A DNA stretch of 64,000 bases, taken from the NCBI RefSeq assembly GCF_905475395.1, contig NC_058342.1, forward strand, positions 2,180,501 to 2,244,500, written 5' to 3'. The DNA comes from Chrysoperla carnea (Eukaryota > Arthropoda > Insecta > Neuroptera > Chrysopidae). The notes under the pieces are model-generated. The model saw only the letters and a list, made by a program, of their open reading frames with translations, had not been told where the DNA came from and made no database searches. The first letter of the stretch is position 1. Each line of letters begins with the position of its first letter. Below are positions 1 through 7,240 of the stretch, piece by piece. A program made the translations under genes and the position numbers.

Positions 1-446
1 TTACATTGAACATAAATTGTTTCTACAGGTAAAATATTAACTGTATTGTCGCTTTCATGTCTTTTATTTGCATCTAGTTTTCGTTTATTAAATCCCAACA
101 TGCGACAAACAGAATCTGATGGTTCACAGTTTATTATCACAGTACACTTTATTTCACATTTTAATGTATTTGTATTAGCATTTATTTGTAGTGTCACCTC
201 ATCACCTACAGCTTCTTTTAAATAACGTTCAATATCTTCAACTTCATAAGATCCTGGCGGTATTTCTATGACTTTATCATCGTAATAAAACATATTATTT
301 TGGCCGTGAATATTAGGGATGGAATTGTACGCTTGTAAATCTACTACACCCATTTCATAATTCTCATTTTTATCCAATTCAATTGGTGGAGAAAAGTCTG
401 TTGTTAAAAAAGAGCTATCCCCCGTAAAAGTAAGCATGTATGACAT
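1..446 (-). CDS. Penton-like minor capsid protein, N-terminal 148 residues, cut by window edge
   Basis: Reading from the ATG at 446 the frame stays open for 148 codons to the edge of the window, so the C-terminus lies outside. The N-terminus runs from a short beta-strand-like 'LTFTGDSSFL' to a 'PPIEL' turn and then 'DLQAYNSIPNI'. This is the signature start of the minor (penton-base-like) capsid proteins of insect Polintons and adintoviruses, which form the vertices of the icosahedral shell. That family assignment rests on recognised pattern and on the neighbours: protease, core protein and packaging ATPase follow at once. The stop of the protease gene is only 34 bases upstream, so the genes may share a transcript. 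The major capsid protein is expected beyond the left edge. No break is seen in the visible part. Confidence 0.72.
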   Translation of the reverse strand, partial: MSYMLTFTGDSSFLTTDFSPPIELDKNENYEMGVVDLQAYNSIPNIHGQNNMFYYDDKVIEIPPGSYEVEDIERYLKEAVGDEVTLQINANTNTLKCEIKCTVIINCEPSDSVCRMLGFNKRKLDANKRHESDNTVNILPVETIYVQC

Positions 447-480
447 CTTGATGAATGATGTGAATACAAGACTTGCTGGT

Positions 481-843
481 TTATTTATTTAATAAAAATT
501 GTAAACATAGATGTCCACATATCGGAGTATTAAATTGTTGTTGTCTATCAAAATTATATTGAATGTCACATCCGTTAAAATATTGAATGACTTCCGCTGG
601 CGGTCTTAAATTTCCAAAGCTATCAAAATAGATTACATTTCTATTATACTTTTTATATGCCGTCCAGTGTGTGCCACTATTTTTAGATAAATCATGGTTG
701 ATAATTCCTGTTTCATATTTATATGGTCTTTTGGGTAGGGTGTCACGCATAAAAACACCACGAAAATACGGAATTTTAAATTGTTTAGCATACGCACGTA
801 GCTCCGTATCGTAAAGTGCTCTACGTGGTAGCGTTTCAATTAG
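481..843 (-). CDS. Adenain-like cysteine maturation protease, likely made by -1 frameshifting
   Basis: Adenovirus-type (C5 family) cysteine protease, which processes capsid and core proteins inside assembling particles. The triad is visible: His in 'GTHWTAY', Asp in 'YFDSFG' and the nucleophile in 'ICGHLC', preceded by 'FRGVFMRDTLPKRP', typical of Polinton proteases. About 120 codons are open from 843 to the stop at 481. The first ATG (750) comes after conserved N-terminal sequence, and the frame upstream has no ATG before a stop at 898-900. The frame is -1 relative to the core-protein gene and joins it exactly at an A_AAA_AAC heptamer. I infer expression as a C-terminal extension of the core protein, possibly freed by self-cleavage. 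A short form from the internal ATG at 750 would keep all three catalytic residues and is the main alternative. Confidence 0.8.
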   Translation of the reverse strand, partial: LIETLPRRALYDTELRAYAKQFKIPYFRGVFMRDTLPKRPYKYETGIINHDLSKNSGTHWTAYKKYNRNVIYFDSFGNLRPPAEVIQYFNGCDIQYNFDRQQQFNTPICGHLCLQFLLNK

Positions 844-849
844 TTTTTT
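795..849 (-). promoter_or_regulatory. Candidate -1 ribosomal frameshift signal
   Basis: On the minus strand, 849-843 reads A_AAA_AAC in the zero frame of the core-protein gene, and the next codon is its TAA stop (842-840). The -1 frame entered here is the protease frame. Downstream, CACGTAG (827-821) is perfectly complementary to CTACGTG (801-795), giving a 7-bp stem with a 19-nt loop starting 15 nt after the heptamer. That spacing is longer than the usual 5-9 nt, so the stimulatory role of this stem is uncertain. The heptamer type is an established efficient slip site in retroviruses and coronaviruses. Confidence 0.65.
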
Positions 850-1607
850 GCTAAATATAATCCCATGCCTTTGTTGTATGGTCTTAAATACAAGCCTTTA
901 CCCATTGCTATAGCTTCCATTGTTTTGTTGTGTCTTTGACTCTCATTAAGTTGATTACGAGCACTTTTATAATTTGTAACGGCTTTAGCAATACCCGACG
1001 CTCCGCCAGCCAAAGCACCTAAAGCAGAGAGTCCTGCGAATATGGGAATTAATGGAAGTACACCACCAGACTTTGGAACCGGTATTACACGTGTGGGTGC
1101 TTTAATACGTTGACCTCGCACGGCTGCTTTTGCAATTTTTACCGCTGCTTTTAAGTCCGTTGGTTGTGATTTTTTCAATGCATTTCGTGCCTTTCGCACT
1201 GATGCTGTAAAGTTTATAGTTTTCTTTGACTTTTTCGCCTTTTTCTTTTTTTTTAATCCCATACCAAGTGAAGTTTTTGCCTTCATGGCGCTTGTAACGA
1301 ATAAAGCGGATGCTTTTTCTCCAATTGTTGAATCAGATGCTTTGGTACGTTTCCAAGCGGCTTCAGCTAATTGTTTATCTGCTATATGGCGCTCCTTTAA
1401 GTCTTTACTTTTTGAATATGCTATATCATGCACCATACAAGCCTGATCCAATGCGTTTTTTGGTTTATCACCACGCGCTAATCGCTCCTTCAGCTTAGTT
1501 CCAGGTCCACAATATCGATAAGTTGGTATGTGTAATTCGAACGGTAATTTATTTATAAGTGTGTTAACAATACCGCTTCCTTTGTGTTGTTGCTTCTGAC
1601 ATGACAT
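840..1607 (-). CDS. Core/minor virion protein with parvovirus-type phospholipase A2 domain
   Basis: 255 residues from the ATG at 1607; the frame is open further upstream but without another ATG. The PLA2 fold signature is complete: calcium loop YCGPGT (residues 32-37) and catalytic helix D54-xx-C57-xx-H60-D61-xx-Y64. In parvoviruses and adintoviruses this domain releases particles from endosomes by cutting membrane phospholipids. It is followed by a lysine block (about 119-129, DNA-condensing in style), a Gly/Ala-rich hydrophobic stretch (about 181-211) and two GLYL-type repeats at the C-terminus, reminiscent of adenovirus core peptides. The gene is divergent from the packaging ATPase across ~90 bp and flows into the protease frame at its 3' end. 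It appears intact. The enzymatic role is inferred from the motif only. Confidence 0.8.
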   Translation of the reverse strand: MSCQKQQHKGSGIVNTLINKLPFELHIPTYRYCGPGTKLKERLARGDKPKNALDQACMVHDIAYSKSKDLKERHIADKQLAEAAWKRTKASDSTIGEKASALFVTSAMKAKTSLGMGLKKKKKAKKSKKTINFTASVRKARNALKKSQPTDLKAAVKIAKAAVRGQRIKAPTRVIPVPKSGGVLPLIPIFAGLSALGALAGGASGIAKAVTNYKSARNQLNESQRHNKTMEAIAMGKGLYLRPYNKGMGLYLAKN

Positions 1608-1650
1608 ACTTCGAAATGCTTTAAACAATTAGGCTCACATATATTTAAAT

Positions 1651-1690
1651 GTTTATAAAATGGTTTGTTTTGAAATTTTAGTCTTAGTTA
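1651..1690 (+). promoter_or_regulatory. Shared TATA box between core-protein and ATPase genes
   Basis: TTTATAAA at 1652-1659 is self-complementary and can serve both directions. For the plus-strand ATPase gene, an initiator-like TTAGTT has its A at 1686, 32 bases after the first T of TATAAA (1654). This places the start of transcription just before the ATG at 1699 and rules out the upstream ATG at 1660. No clear initiator is seen on the minus strand. Confidence 0.5.
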
Positions 1691-1698
1691 CATTAAAA

Positions 1699-2382
1699 AT
1701 GCGTTTCCATAAACAACAGCCCGCTCTGAGTGTTGAAAATTTAATACCAGAAAATAGAGAGACACAAACATATCATGGTCCTCTATTTTCAGATTCACTA
1801 CGAACAATAATATGTGGTGCTAGTGGATGTGGGAAAACCAATCTTATGTTGAATTTAATTTACGATGAAAACGGTTTACGTTTTGAAAACATTTACGTTT
1901 ATAGTAAATCCCTTTATCAACCGAAATATAAATTGCTAGAAGAAACTTTAAAACTGGTGGAGGGGGTCGGCTATTTTCCATTTAGTGATACCAGTGAAAT
2001 TCTTAGTCCGAATGAAGCTAATGAAAAAAGTCTTTTTATTTTTGACGATGTGAGCTGCCATTCACAACAGCGAATCAGGGAATATTTTAGCATGTCACGC
2101 CACAGAAAAATTGATTGCTTTTACTTATGTCAGAGCTATGCACGTATTCCAAAACATAACATTAGAGATAACGTCAATTGCTTGGTCCTATTCAAAATGG
2201 ACGATTTGAATCTGAAACACACATTCTACGATCATGTAGGTTCTGATATGAATTTTCAAAAATTTCAAGATTTATGTCGACATTGTTGGATGTCTCCGAA
2301 TGGATTTGTTGTAATAATGAAAAATTTCCCTATGAATGCTGGCCGGTATAGGAATGGATTCGACGAATTTATTGAATTATAG
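1699..2382 (+). CDS. A32/FtsK-HerA type DNA-packaging ATPase
   Basis: 227 residues. Walker A is GASGCGKT and Walker B is LFIFDDV, about 70 residues later, followed by a sensor-like 'FYLCQSY'. This is the compact genome-packaging ATPase shared by Polintons, adintoviruses, virophages and poxvirus A32, which pumps DNA into the capsid. The length fits the family. An ATG at 1660 in the same frame would add 13 hydrophobic residues, but it lies upstream of the predicted transcription start at ~1686, so I choose 1699. The gene is divergent from the core-protein gene. No frameshift or stop interrupts it and all key residues are present. Confidence 0.88.
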   Translation: MRFHKQQPALSVENLIPENRETQTYHGPLFSDSLRTIICGASGCGKTNLMLNLIYDENGLRFENIYVYSKSLYQPKYKLLEETLKLVEGVGYFPFSDTSEILSPNEANEKSLFIFDDVSCHSQQRIREYFSMSRHRKIDCFYLCQSYARIPKHNIRDNVNCLVLFKMDDLNLKHTFYDHVGSDMNFQKFQDLCRHCWMSPNGFVVIMKNFPMNAGRYRNGFDEFIEL

Positions 2383-2397
2383 TTTTCTCTATACTCT

Positions 2398-2520
2398 GTG
2401 ATGTGATAGCTAGTTTTTTAATTATGTAAGTCGCTTTCTTTTGATTTAAACTAATTACTAATGTGATAAATAGTTTTTTGAATTATGTGAGTCGCTTCGT
2501 TGATTTAAAAAATAATTACT
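2398..2520. repeat. Two ~58-bp tandem direct repeats upstream of microgene
   Basis: The sequence starting ATGTGATA at ~2400 and again at ~2461 repeats with about 85 percent identity (shared blocks AGTTTTTT, AATTATGT, AGTCGCTT, TTGATTTAAA). It lies between the ATPase stop and the TATA box of the small spliced gene, so an upstream control function is possible but not shown. Confidence 0.6.
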
Positions 2521-2525
2521 TTGGG

Positions 2526-2560
2526 TATAAATTTAAAAAAAGCTTTAAACTTATTAGTAC
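2526..2560 (+). promoter_or_regulatory. TATA/initiator promoter of spliced microgene
   Basis: TATAAA starts at 2526 and TTAGTAC has its A at 2556, 30 bases downstream. The ATG of the microgene follows at 2573. Other genes of the viral block show the same arrangement. Confidence 0.5.
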
Positions 2561-2572
2561 TCAAAAAAAAAA

Positions 2573-3022
2573 ATGATGCTTCACTTATATTTATATTTAC
2601 ACTATTTGTTGCATACGAGTAAGTTTAAAAATTTTGTGTGTTAATATGTTAACTAATGAATAATAATAATAATTAAAATAATTATTAATTGTATAATTTT
2701 TTGTTTTAAGTGCAAATAGAAGTAGCCAAAGATGTGGCAAAAGATTTAATAGAAGATTATGATAGACATGAATGTAAACTATATGAAATAGTTTACCTCA
2801 TAACCTACAGTAAGTCTCAATTTTTTTATTTTTCTTTAGAATAATTTATTGAAGGTGTTTTTTTTATTATTTTTAGAACCGAGTCGTTTCTATTGTCGAG
2901 CGATGATTATCGCTCAACAATTAGTTGAAAACGAACTAAAAGTTGTAAATGAAGGTGAGTTAATTGTATGGTTTTTCTTCTTTTTGTAAAATTTCTAATG
3001 TTTTTTTCTTTTTTCAGATTAA
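2573..3022 (+). CDS. Four-exon microgene, 75 residues, unknown function
   Basis: Exons 2573-2618, 2711-2809, 2877-2954 and 3018-3022 join in frame across three introns of 92, 67 and 63 nt, each GT-AG with good donors (GTAAGT, GTAAGT, GTGAGT) and pyrimidine-rich acceptors for introns 2 and 3. Phase is kept at all three junctions and the stop is only in the last exon, which is hard to obtain by chance. The product begins with about 15 residues rich in Leu, Tyr and His, continues with a charged helical part ('EVAKDVAKDLIEDYD') and has two cysteines. I recognise no family. It sits between the viral ATPase and a secreted protein and is convergent with the latter. It could be a viral accessory gene or one captured from a host. 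Confidence 0.55.
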
Positions 3023-3161
3023 TATTTTAAAATTATTATTTTTGTATATATTTTTACTATTATTATAATTTTTAAAAATTATTAAACATTTTACAATTAA
3101 AAAAATTTTTTTATTAAAATAAATCCTTCTTACATTACATTACATATAAAATATTTGATTA

Positions 3162-3695
3162 TCATCGACAATATTGGCGAATTTTTTTCGTAATTTGTCG
3201 AAGCTTTTGTTGAATATTTCTTAAATATAGGCAGGAAAAAGAATCCATATTCTGCATCTGTTGCATACATAATTCCAAAAAATTGTCGTCTGTTGAATTA
3301 GAATTATCCCATGGGATTAATTCGCTTGGTTGATCAGGCTCTATTTGTTCAACGTTGGGTTGCCATGGAAATTTTTCTGGTTCTTGCTGTTCCACATTTG
3401 GATATTCGTGAGGTACATTCTGCGGTCTTGCTGCTTTATTATAATAAAATTTTAACGTGTCTTCGATCACGTTTGGTTTCGAAGTTATATTATGTACACG
3501 AAATCCACGTTGATTCATATAAAAATTATTGTAAGTTTTCTTCAAATAACCATTATTGCTTACAGCTTGAAAATCAGAATTTTCAATGTGATTGTGGACT
3601 GGATTAATGTGATCATGAAATTTTATTGAAGCACTTTTCACTAACACAAAACAATATAAAAATATTGTTGTAATAGAAACACATTTTTGATGCAT
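3162..3695 (-). CDS. Secreted acidic protein, 177 residues, unknown function
   Basis: Begins with a clear signal peptide: basic start 'MHQK', hydrophobic core about residues 7-18 ('ITTIFLYCFVLV') and a likely cleavage site near KSA-S at 20-23. The mature part is rich in Asn, Pro, Gln and Glu, with two copies of a 'PNVEQ-x-EP' motif about residues 99-120, and it ends in a basic helical segment with three cysteines after residue 140. One N-glycosylation sequon, NSTDD, is seen. No family recognised. A TATA box with a TCA initiator lies upstream. A secreted protein in a viral block could act on the host or on the virion envelope, but nothing in the sequence decides this. Confidence 0.6.
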   Translation of the reverse strand: MHQKCVSITTIFLYCFVLVKSASIKFHDHINPVHNHIENSDFQAVSNNGYLKKTYNNFYMNQRGFRVHNITSKPNVIEDTLKFYYNKAARPQNVPHEYPNVEQQEPEKFPWQPNVEQIEPDQPSELIPWDNSNSTDDNFLELCMQQMQNMDSFSCLYLRNIQQKLRQITKKIRQYCR

Positions 3696-3719
3696 GTTTA
3701 TTACTCAAAATTACCTGCT

Positions 3720-3760
3720 AGTGTGAATAAAATTGTCACAAACAAGTTGTATTTATAACC
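3720..3760 (-). promoter_or_regulatory. TATA/initiator promoter of secreted-protein gene
   Basis: On the minus strand TATAAA starts at 3757 and TTCACA has its A at 3724, exactly 33 bases downstream. The ATG is at 3695. Confidence 0.5.
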
Positions 3761-3905
3761 TGAAAATAAGGTGGGGTCATTTCATAGATAAAAAAAACAA
3801 AAACAATTATTAATTAAATTATAGGTGTTTTATTTTTATTTTTTATTGTGAATACAAACACATTTTTAAAAACTTATCAAAGACAATCATATTCATGTTT
3901 TATTT

Positions 3906-4581
3906 CTATATACAATCGTGATCATTACTATTTCTTTCACAATCACATTTGTCTATTTCATTACAATTTGTAACACATATCCATAGCTCAAACCATTTCG
4001 GTATATTTCCACCATCCATTTGTTGGTATAGCATTCTACAGAGATTTTTAGGATCTATTTGTTCATACCATAAAAACATTCTCTCATCATGTCTACCACT
4101 ATCACCAATCCATTGTTTTCGACGGATATCGTATGTACCCCAATTTTTTCTTAAGTTACTCCCATGGGTGAAATCATCGCAACATTCATTTAGTAATATT
4201 TCAAACTGATTGAAATTTCTTTTAAAGTAGTTGAACTTTTTCGCATAATTTACAAATAGGATTGGATCCAAACAATTTCTTACTATAAATGCAGCAATAT
4301 GAAAACAATCATCAACTTCTAAATAAGAATACCGTAATGCGTCTATTAACTTTGTAGGTATACTCCAACGACATGCGTCCATAAGTTGATAAAATTCCAT
4401 CTATAAAAATATTTGGTTACAATTTTCTAAAAAACTGATCTTATCAAACAATACTCACATTAAAATATTCAGGATAAATCATCTCCGAATTTTGAAACAG
4501 ATCAATATGATTTTGTAGTGACATTGTACCCCATAATTGTAATGAATTGAAATAAACACCATTTTTTTCAAAAATATCCAT
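3906..4581 (-). CDS. Two-exon gene, 205 residues, unknown function
   Basis: Exon 1 is 4581-4459 (41 codons) and exon 2 is 4400-3906. The 58-nt intron (4458-4401) has donor GTGAGT and acceptor TTTTTATAG and sits between codons. Without exon 1 the frame would start at an internal Met at 4400, so the spliced form is the better model. The protein is predicted to be helical and soluble and rich in Trp, Tyr and Cys, with a cysteine/aspartate-rich C-terminus ('CNEIDKCDCERNSNDHDC'). I recognise no family. It lies between the secreted-protein gene and the small basic-protein gene, all on the minus strand. A viral accessory role is inferred from position alone. Confidence 0.6.
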
Positions 4582-4708
4582 AATATATTTATTTTTGTTT
4601 TAACAATATCAAAACATAAACTTTTACAATTTTTTTTGTTTATAACAATTTACAATAAAATATATATATATATATCTTACATTTACAAAATTCAACAAAA
4701 GAATGATT

Positions 4709-5053
4709 TTAAAATAACGCTTGACTTTCTTCGATGTCATCGTCTTCGAATAGGCGCAGCGTTAATTGGTGACTTCTTCCAATTTTCTCCTCCACCCTCA
4801 AATACCCCGGTTTGGTGTTAAATAACCTGATCATATTGTCCGTCAACACCGCATACCTAGATGGCAGAAAAACTCCCTCGTTTTCCGTACCATCCATGCT
4901 TATATCCAATATAACTTTCATTGATGGCCCATGTATCGTTTGAATTCGCTCCATTTTTAGTATGGTTATTTTCGTTTTCAGCGGCAAGTCGTCGATTTTT
5001 ATACACGGTCGCACTGCACAACCACTTAATAATTTTAATTCAGCTTGATTCAT
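4709..5053 (-). CDS. Small 114-residue protein of Polinton type, possible OB-fold nucleic-acid binder
   Basis: Starts at ATG 5053, just downstream of a TATA/TCAGTT promoter. After ~25 residues it shows alternating beta-strand patterns: 'LKTKITILKMERIQTIHG', then 'SMKVILDI', then 'FLPSRYAVL', and an acidic tail (EDDDIEES). Small proteins with a 'LPSRY/LPKRF' block occur beside insect Polinton polymerase genes, and I suspect an OB-fold single-strand DNA binder serving PolB. That function is inference from pattern and context and is not demonstrated. No break is seen. Confidence 0.55.
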   Translation of the reverse strand: MNQAELKLLSGCAVRPCIKIDDLPLKTKITILKMERIQTIHGPSMKVILDISMDGTENEGVFLPSRYAVLTDNMIRLFNTKPGYLRVEEKIGRSHQLTLRLFEDDDIEESQALF

Positions 5054-5084
5054 TTTGATTATTATTATTATGAATATTTAATGA

Positions 5085-5124
5085 AAACTGATATTATCGT
5101 AATGTCGAACACCTTTTTTATATG
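5085..5124 (-). promoter_or_regulatory. TATA/TCAGTT promoter of 114-residue gene
   Basis: Minus strand TATAAA begins at 5122 and TCAGTT has its A at 5089, 33 bases apart, the same spacing as the PolB promoters. Confidence 0.55.
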
Positions 5125-5159
5125 ATTACCACCACTCCAAAAAATCCCCCCAGAAATTA

Positions 5160-6145
5160 TTATCTAATCTCATAACACGTGTAAAATTATTTTAAGAACA
5201 AAAAGACGATTGAAACAAGTTTGAACAGGCTGATGACATCTCAGTAAAATGTTATCTATTCCAACTATTTTTTCCTCCCAATTAAAATTTCCGAAAACAA
5301 GATCAAAGAATATTATCCGACTGACATCCGCCACAGTCGTAACAACAAATCTTATCTATTCCAATTAGTTTTTATTAAAAAATATGTCTTTAATTATAGT
5401 CGTAACAAGAATTATTATCTAATCTCATAGCACGTGTAAAATTAGAACAAAGACGACGATTCAAACAAGTTTGAACAGGCAACAAATCTTATCTATTCCA
5501 ATTAATTTTTTATTAAAAAAAAAAAATAAACCATAAATTATAGTCGTAACAACAACAAGGTCAAATGTTATCTATTCCAGCTATTTTTATATTTTATCTA
5601 ATTTTTTATTTAAAAAAAAAATAAAAAAATAAACCATAAATTATAGTCGTAACAACAACAAGGTCAAATGTTATCTATTCCAGCTATTTTTATATTTTAT
5701 CATCACTAATGTCTACGTCCCGCCCCCCGTTCGAGTCATCTCACTCCCCCTTTCCCTTAGTCCAGCCTCCTTCACCTATCTTACGTCCAATTAAAACGCA
5801 CCTTTCCCTTATCTCATTTCGCTCGCTTAATTATAACACCCCTTTCGCGTATCTTACGTCCAATTAAAACGCTCCTCCCCCCGTTTATGTCCATTTCCTG
5901 TCTGCCCTCCACCAATTCAACTTTCACCACGCCTACCGACGCCATCTTGGTTGTGTGACGTCACCTATCCTCAACTGACGGTTCCCATTTTGACTAGGTT
6001 TGCCCTTTTTGTAAAAGTGTACCATTCTTTTGCGCCAGGAGTGGGCTGACTATACTACTTATCATGTATATTTAAAGTGTCAAATTACAATATTTTTCAA
6101 GGTCAAATCTATTTCAACATATTCTTGAAAATTGCTGACTAATGT
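5160..6145. repeat. Repeat zone related to the sub-central part of the palindrome arms
   Basis: Contains the E-box-like CACGTG-TAAAATTA block (near 5176 and 5430), the palindrome TTCAAACAAGTTTGAA (5460-5475) with a degenerate copy near 5207, and the tract ending TTGAAAATTGCTGACTAA at ~6141. All recur in both palindrome arms (12.23-12.42 kb and 14.93-15.12 kb). Between them are two ~75-bp direct repeats (~5535-5702) with TAGTCGTAACAACAACAAGG. No open frame is supported. It may be a second, diverged copy of a control or origin region. Confidence 0.55.
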
Positions 6146-6790
6146 CAACGTCCCGCCCCCCGTTCACTCTCCGCCACTATTGGTTAAAGCCAATGACGTC
6201 ATCAATGCTTAGGCAGCCATTATTCTCCTCCACCACCACACCTCCCAACGCCATCTTGATTTACTATTGGTCAATGACGTCATCCAACTTCCGAGGTTTC
6301 CAACATTCACCTAGGTTTGCCCTTTTTGGAAAAGTGTACCATCCAACTGGGCTGAAAGTGGGCTCGATTATCTCATCTAAAGTCCAATTCCCGCCCCCTT
6401 TAACCCCCACTTCCAAGAAACACACTCCTGTCAACCACGCCCACCACTATTGGTCAAGCCCCGTTTATGTCATCCCTCACCCCCACCACACCTCCCAACG
6501 CCATCTTGATTTACTATTGGTCAATGACGTCATCTATCCCCTCCAACTTCGCATTCAACCGAGGTTTCCAACATTCACCTAGGTTTGCCCTTTTTGGAAA
6601 AGTGTACCATCCAACTGGGCCAAAACGTACATGATGTCAACGTCCCGCCCCCCGTTCACTCCCCACCACTATTGGTCAAGCCCCGTTTATGTCATCCCTC
6701 ACCCCCACCACACCTTCCAACGCCATCTTGATTTACTATTGGTCAATGACGTCATCTATCCCCTCCAACTGCGCTGAAATCCCTGTGACT
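5700..6790. promoter_or_regulatory. GC-rich array of CRE, CCAAT and YY1-like motifs
   Basis: A GC-rich block in AT-rich surroundings, built from about three imperfect direct repeats of 150-230 bp (near 6142, 6370 and 6630). It holds five perfect CRE palindromes TGACGTCA (5956, 6194, 6275, 6525, 6747), CCAAT boxes mostly a few bases before each as ATTGG, and four GCCATCTTG motifs matching the YY1/Pho core (5941, 6250, 6500, 6722). A further repeated module reads GGTTTGCCCTTTTTG-GAAAA. The grouping resembles a viral enhancer. It lies 3' of PolB and upstream of nothing obvious, so its target gene is unclear. Confidence 0.55.
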
Positions 6791-7240
6791 ATACTACTAA
6801 TACAATAATATTAATACTAAATTATAAATAGATAATTAATTTATAAGATAACAATTCTATTGCTAAAAGAAAACTCTAATTAATTTGTTTAATTATATGT
6901 AAATAATTTAATATATAAGTTTCTGCAAGTCCTATGACAAATTTTAAAACATATGATTTTTTTTTTTATAAATGAGCATATATTCAATTTCTTTTAGAGG
7001 TTATAAAAATTAATTTTACGTTACACACACAATCACACCTCAATGAGATGACATTTTAAAAATCAACAAAAAAAAAACATTTTAACATAATATTAAATAG
7101 GTAATAATTAATTAATTAATTAAAGTTTACACTGATTTTTTAATAATATTGAGATTATTGAGATAACTTATGAATTCAAGAATTTCACTATAAATGATAT
7201 TAGCATCGATCTCTTCAATGAATAAGTGATATTGTCATGC

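Noticed and set aside
6142..6582. 146-codon plus-strand open frame
   Set aside because: Lies wholly in the repeated CRE/CCAAT block; composition (Pro, Thr, His) mirrors the repeats and the frame is not kept between repeat units.
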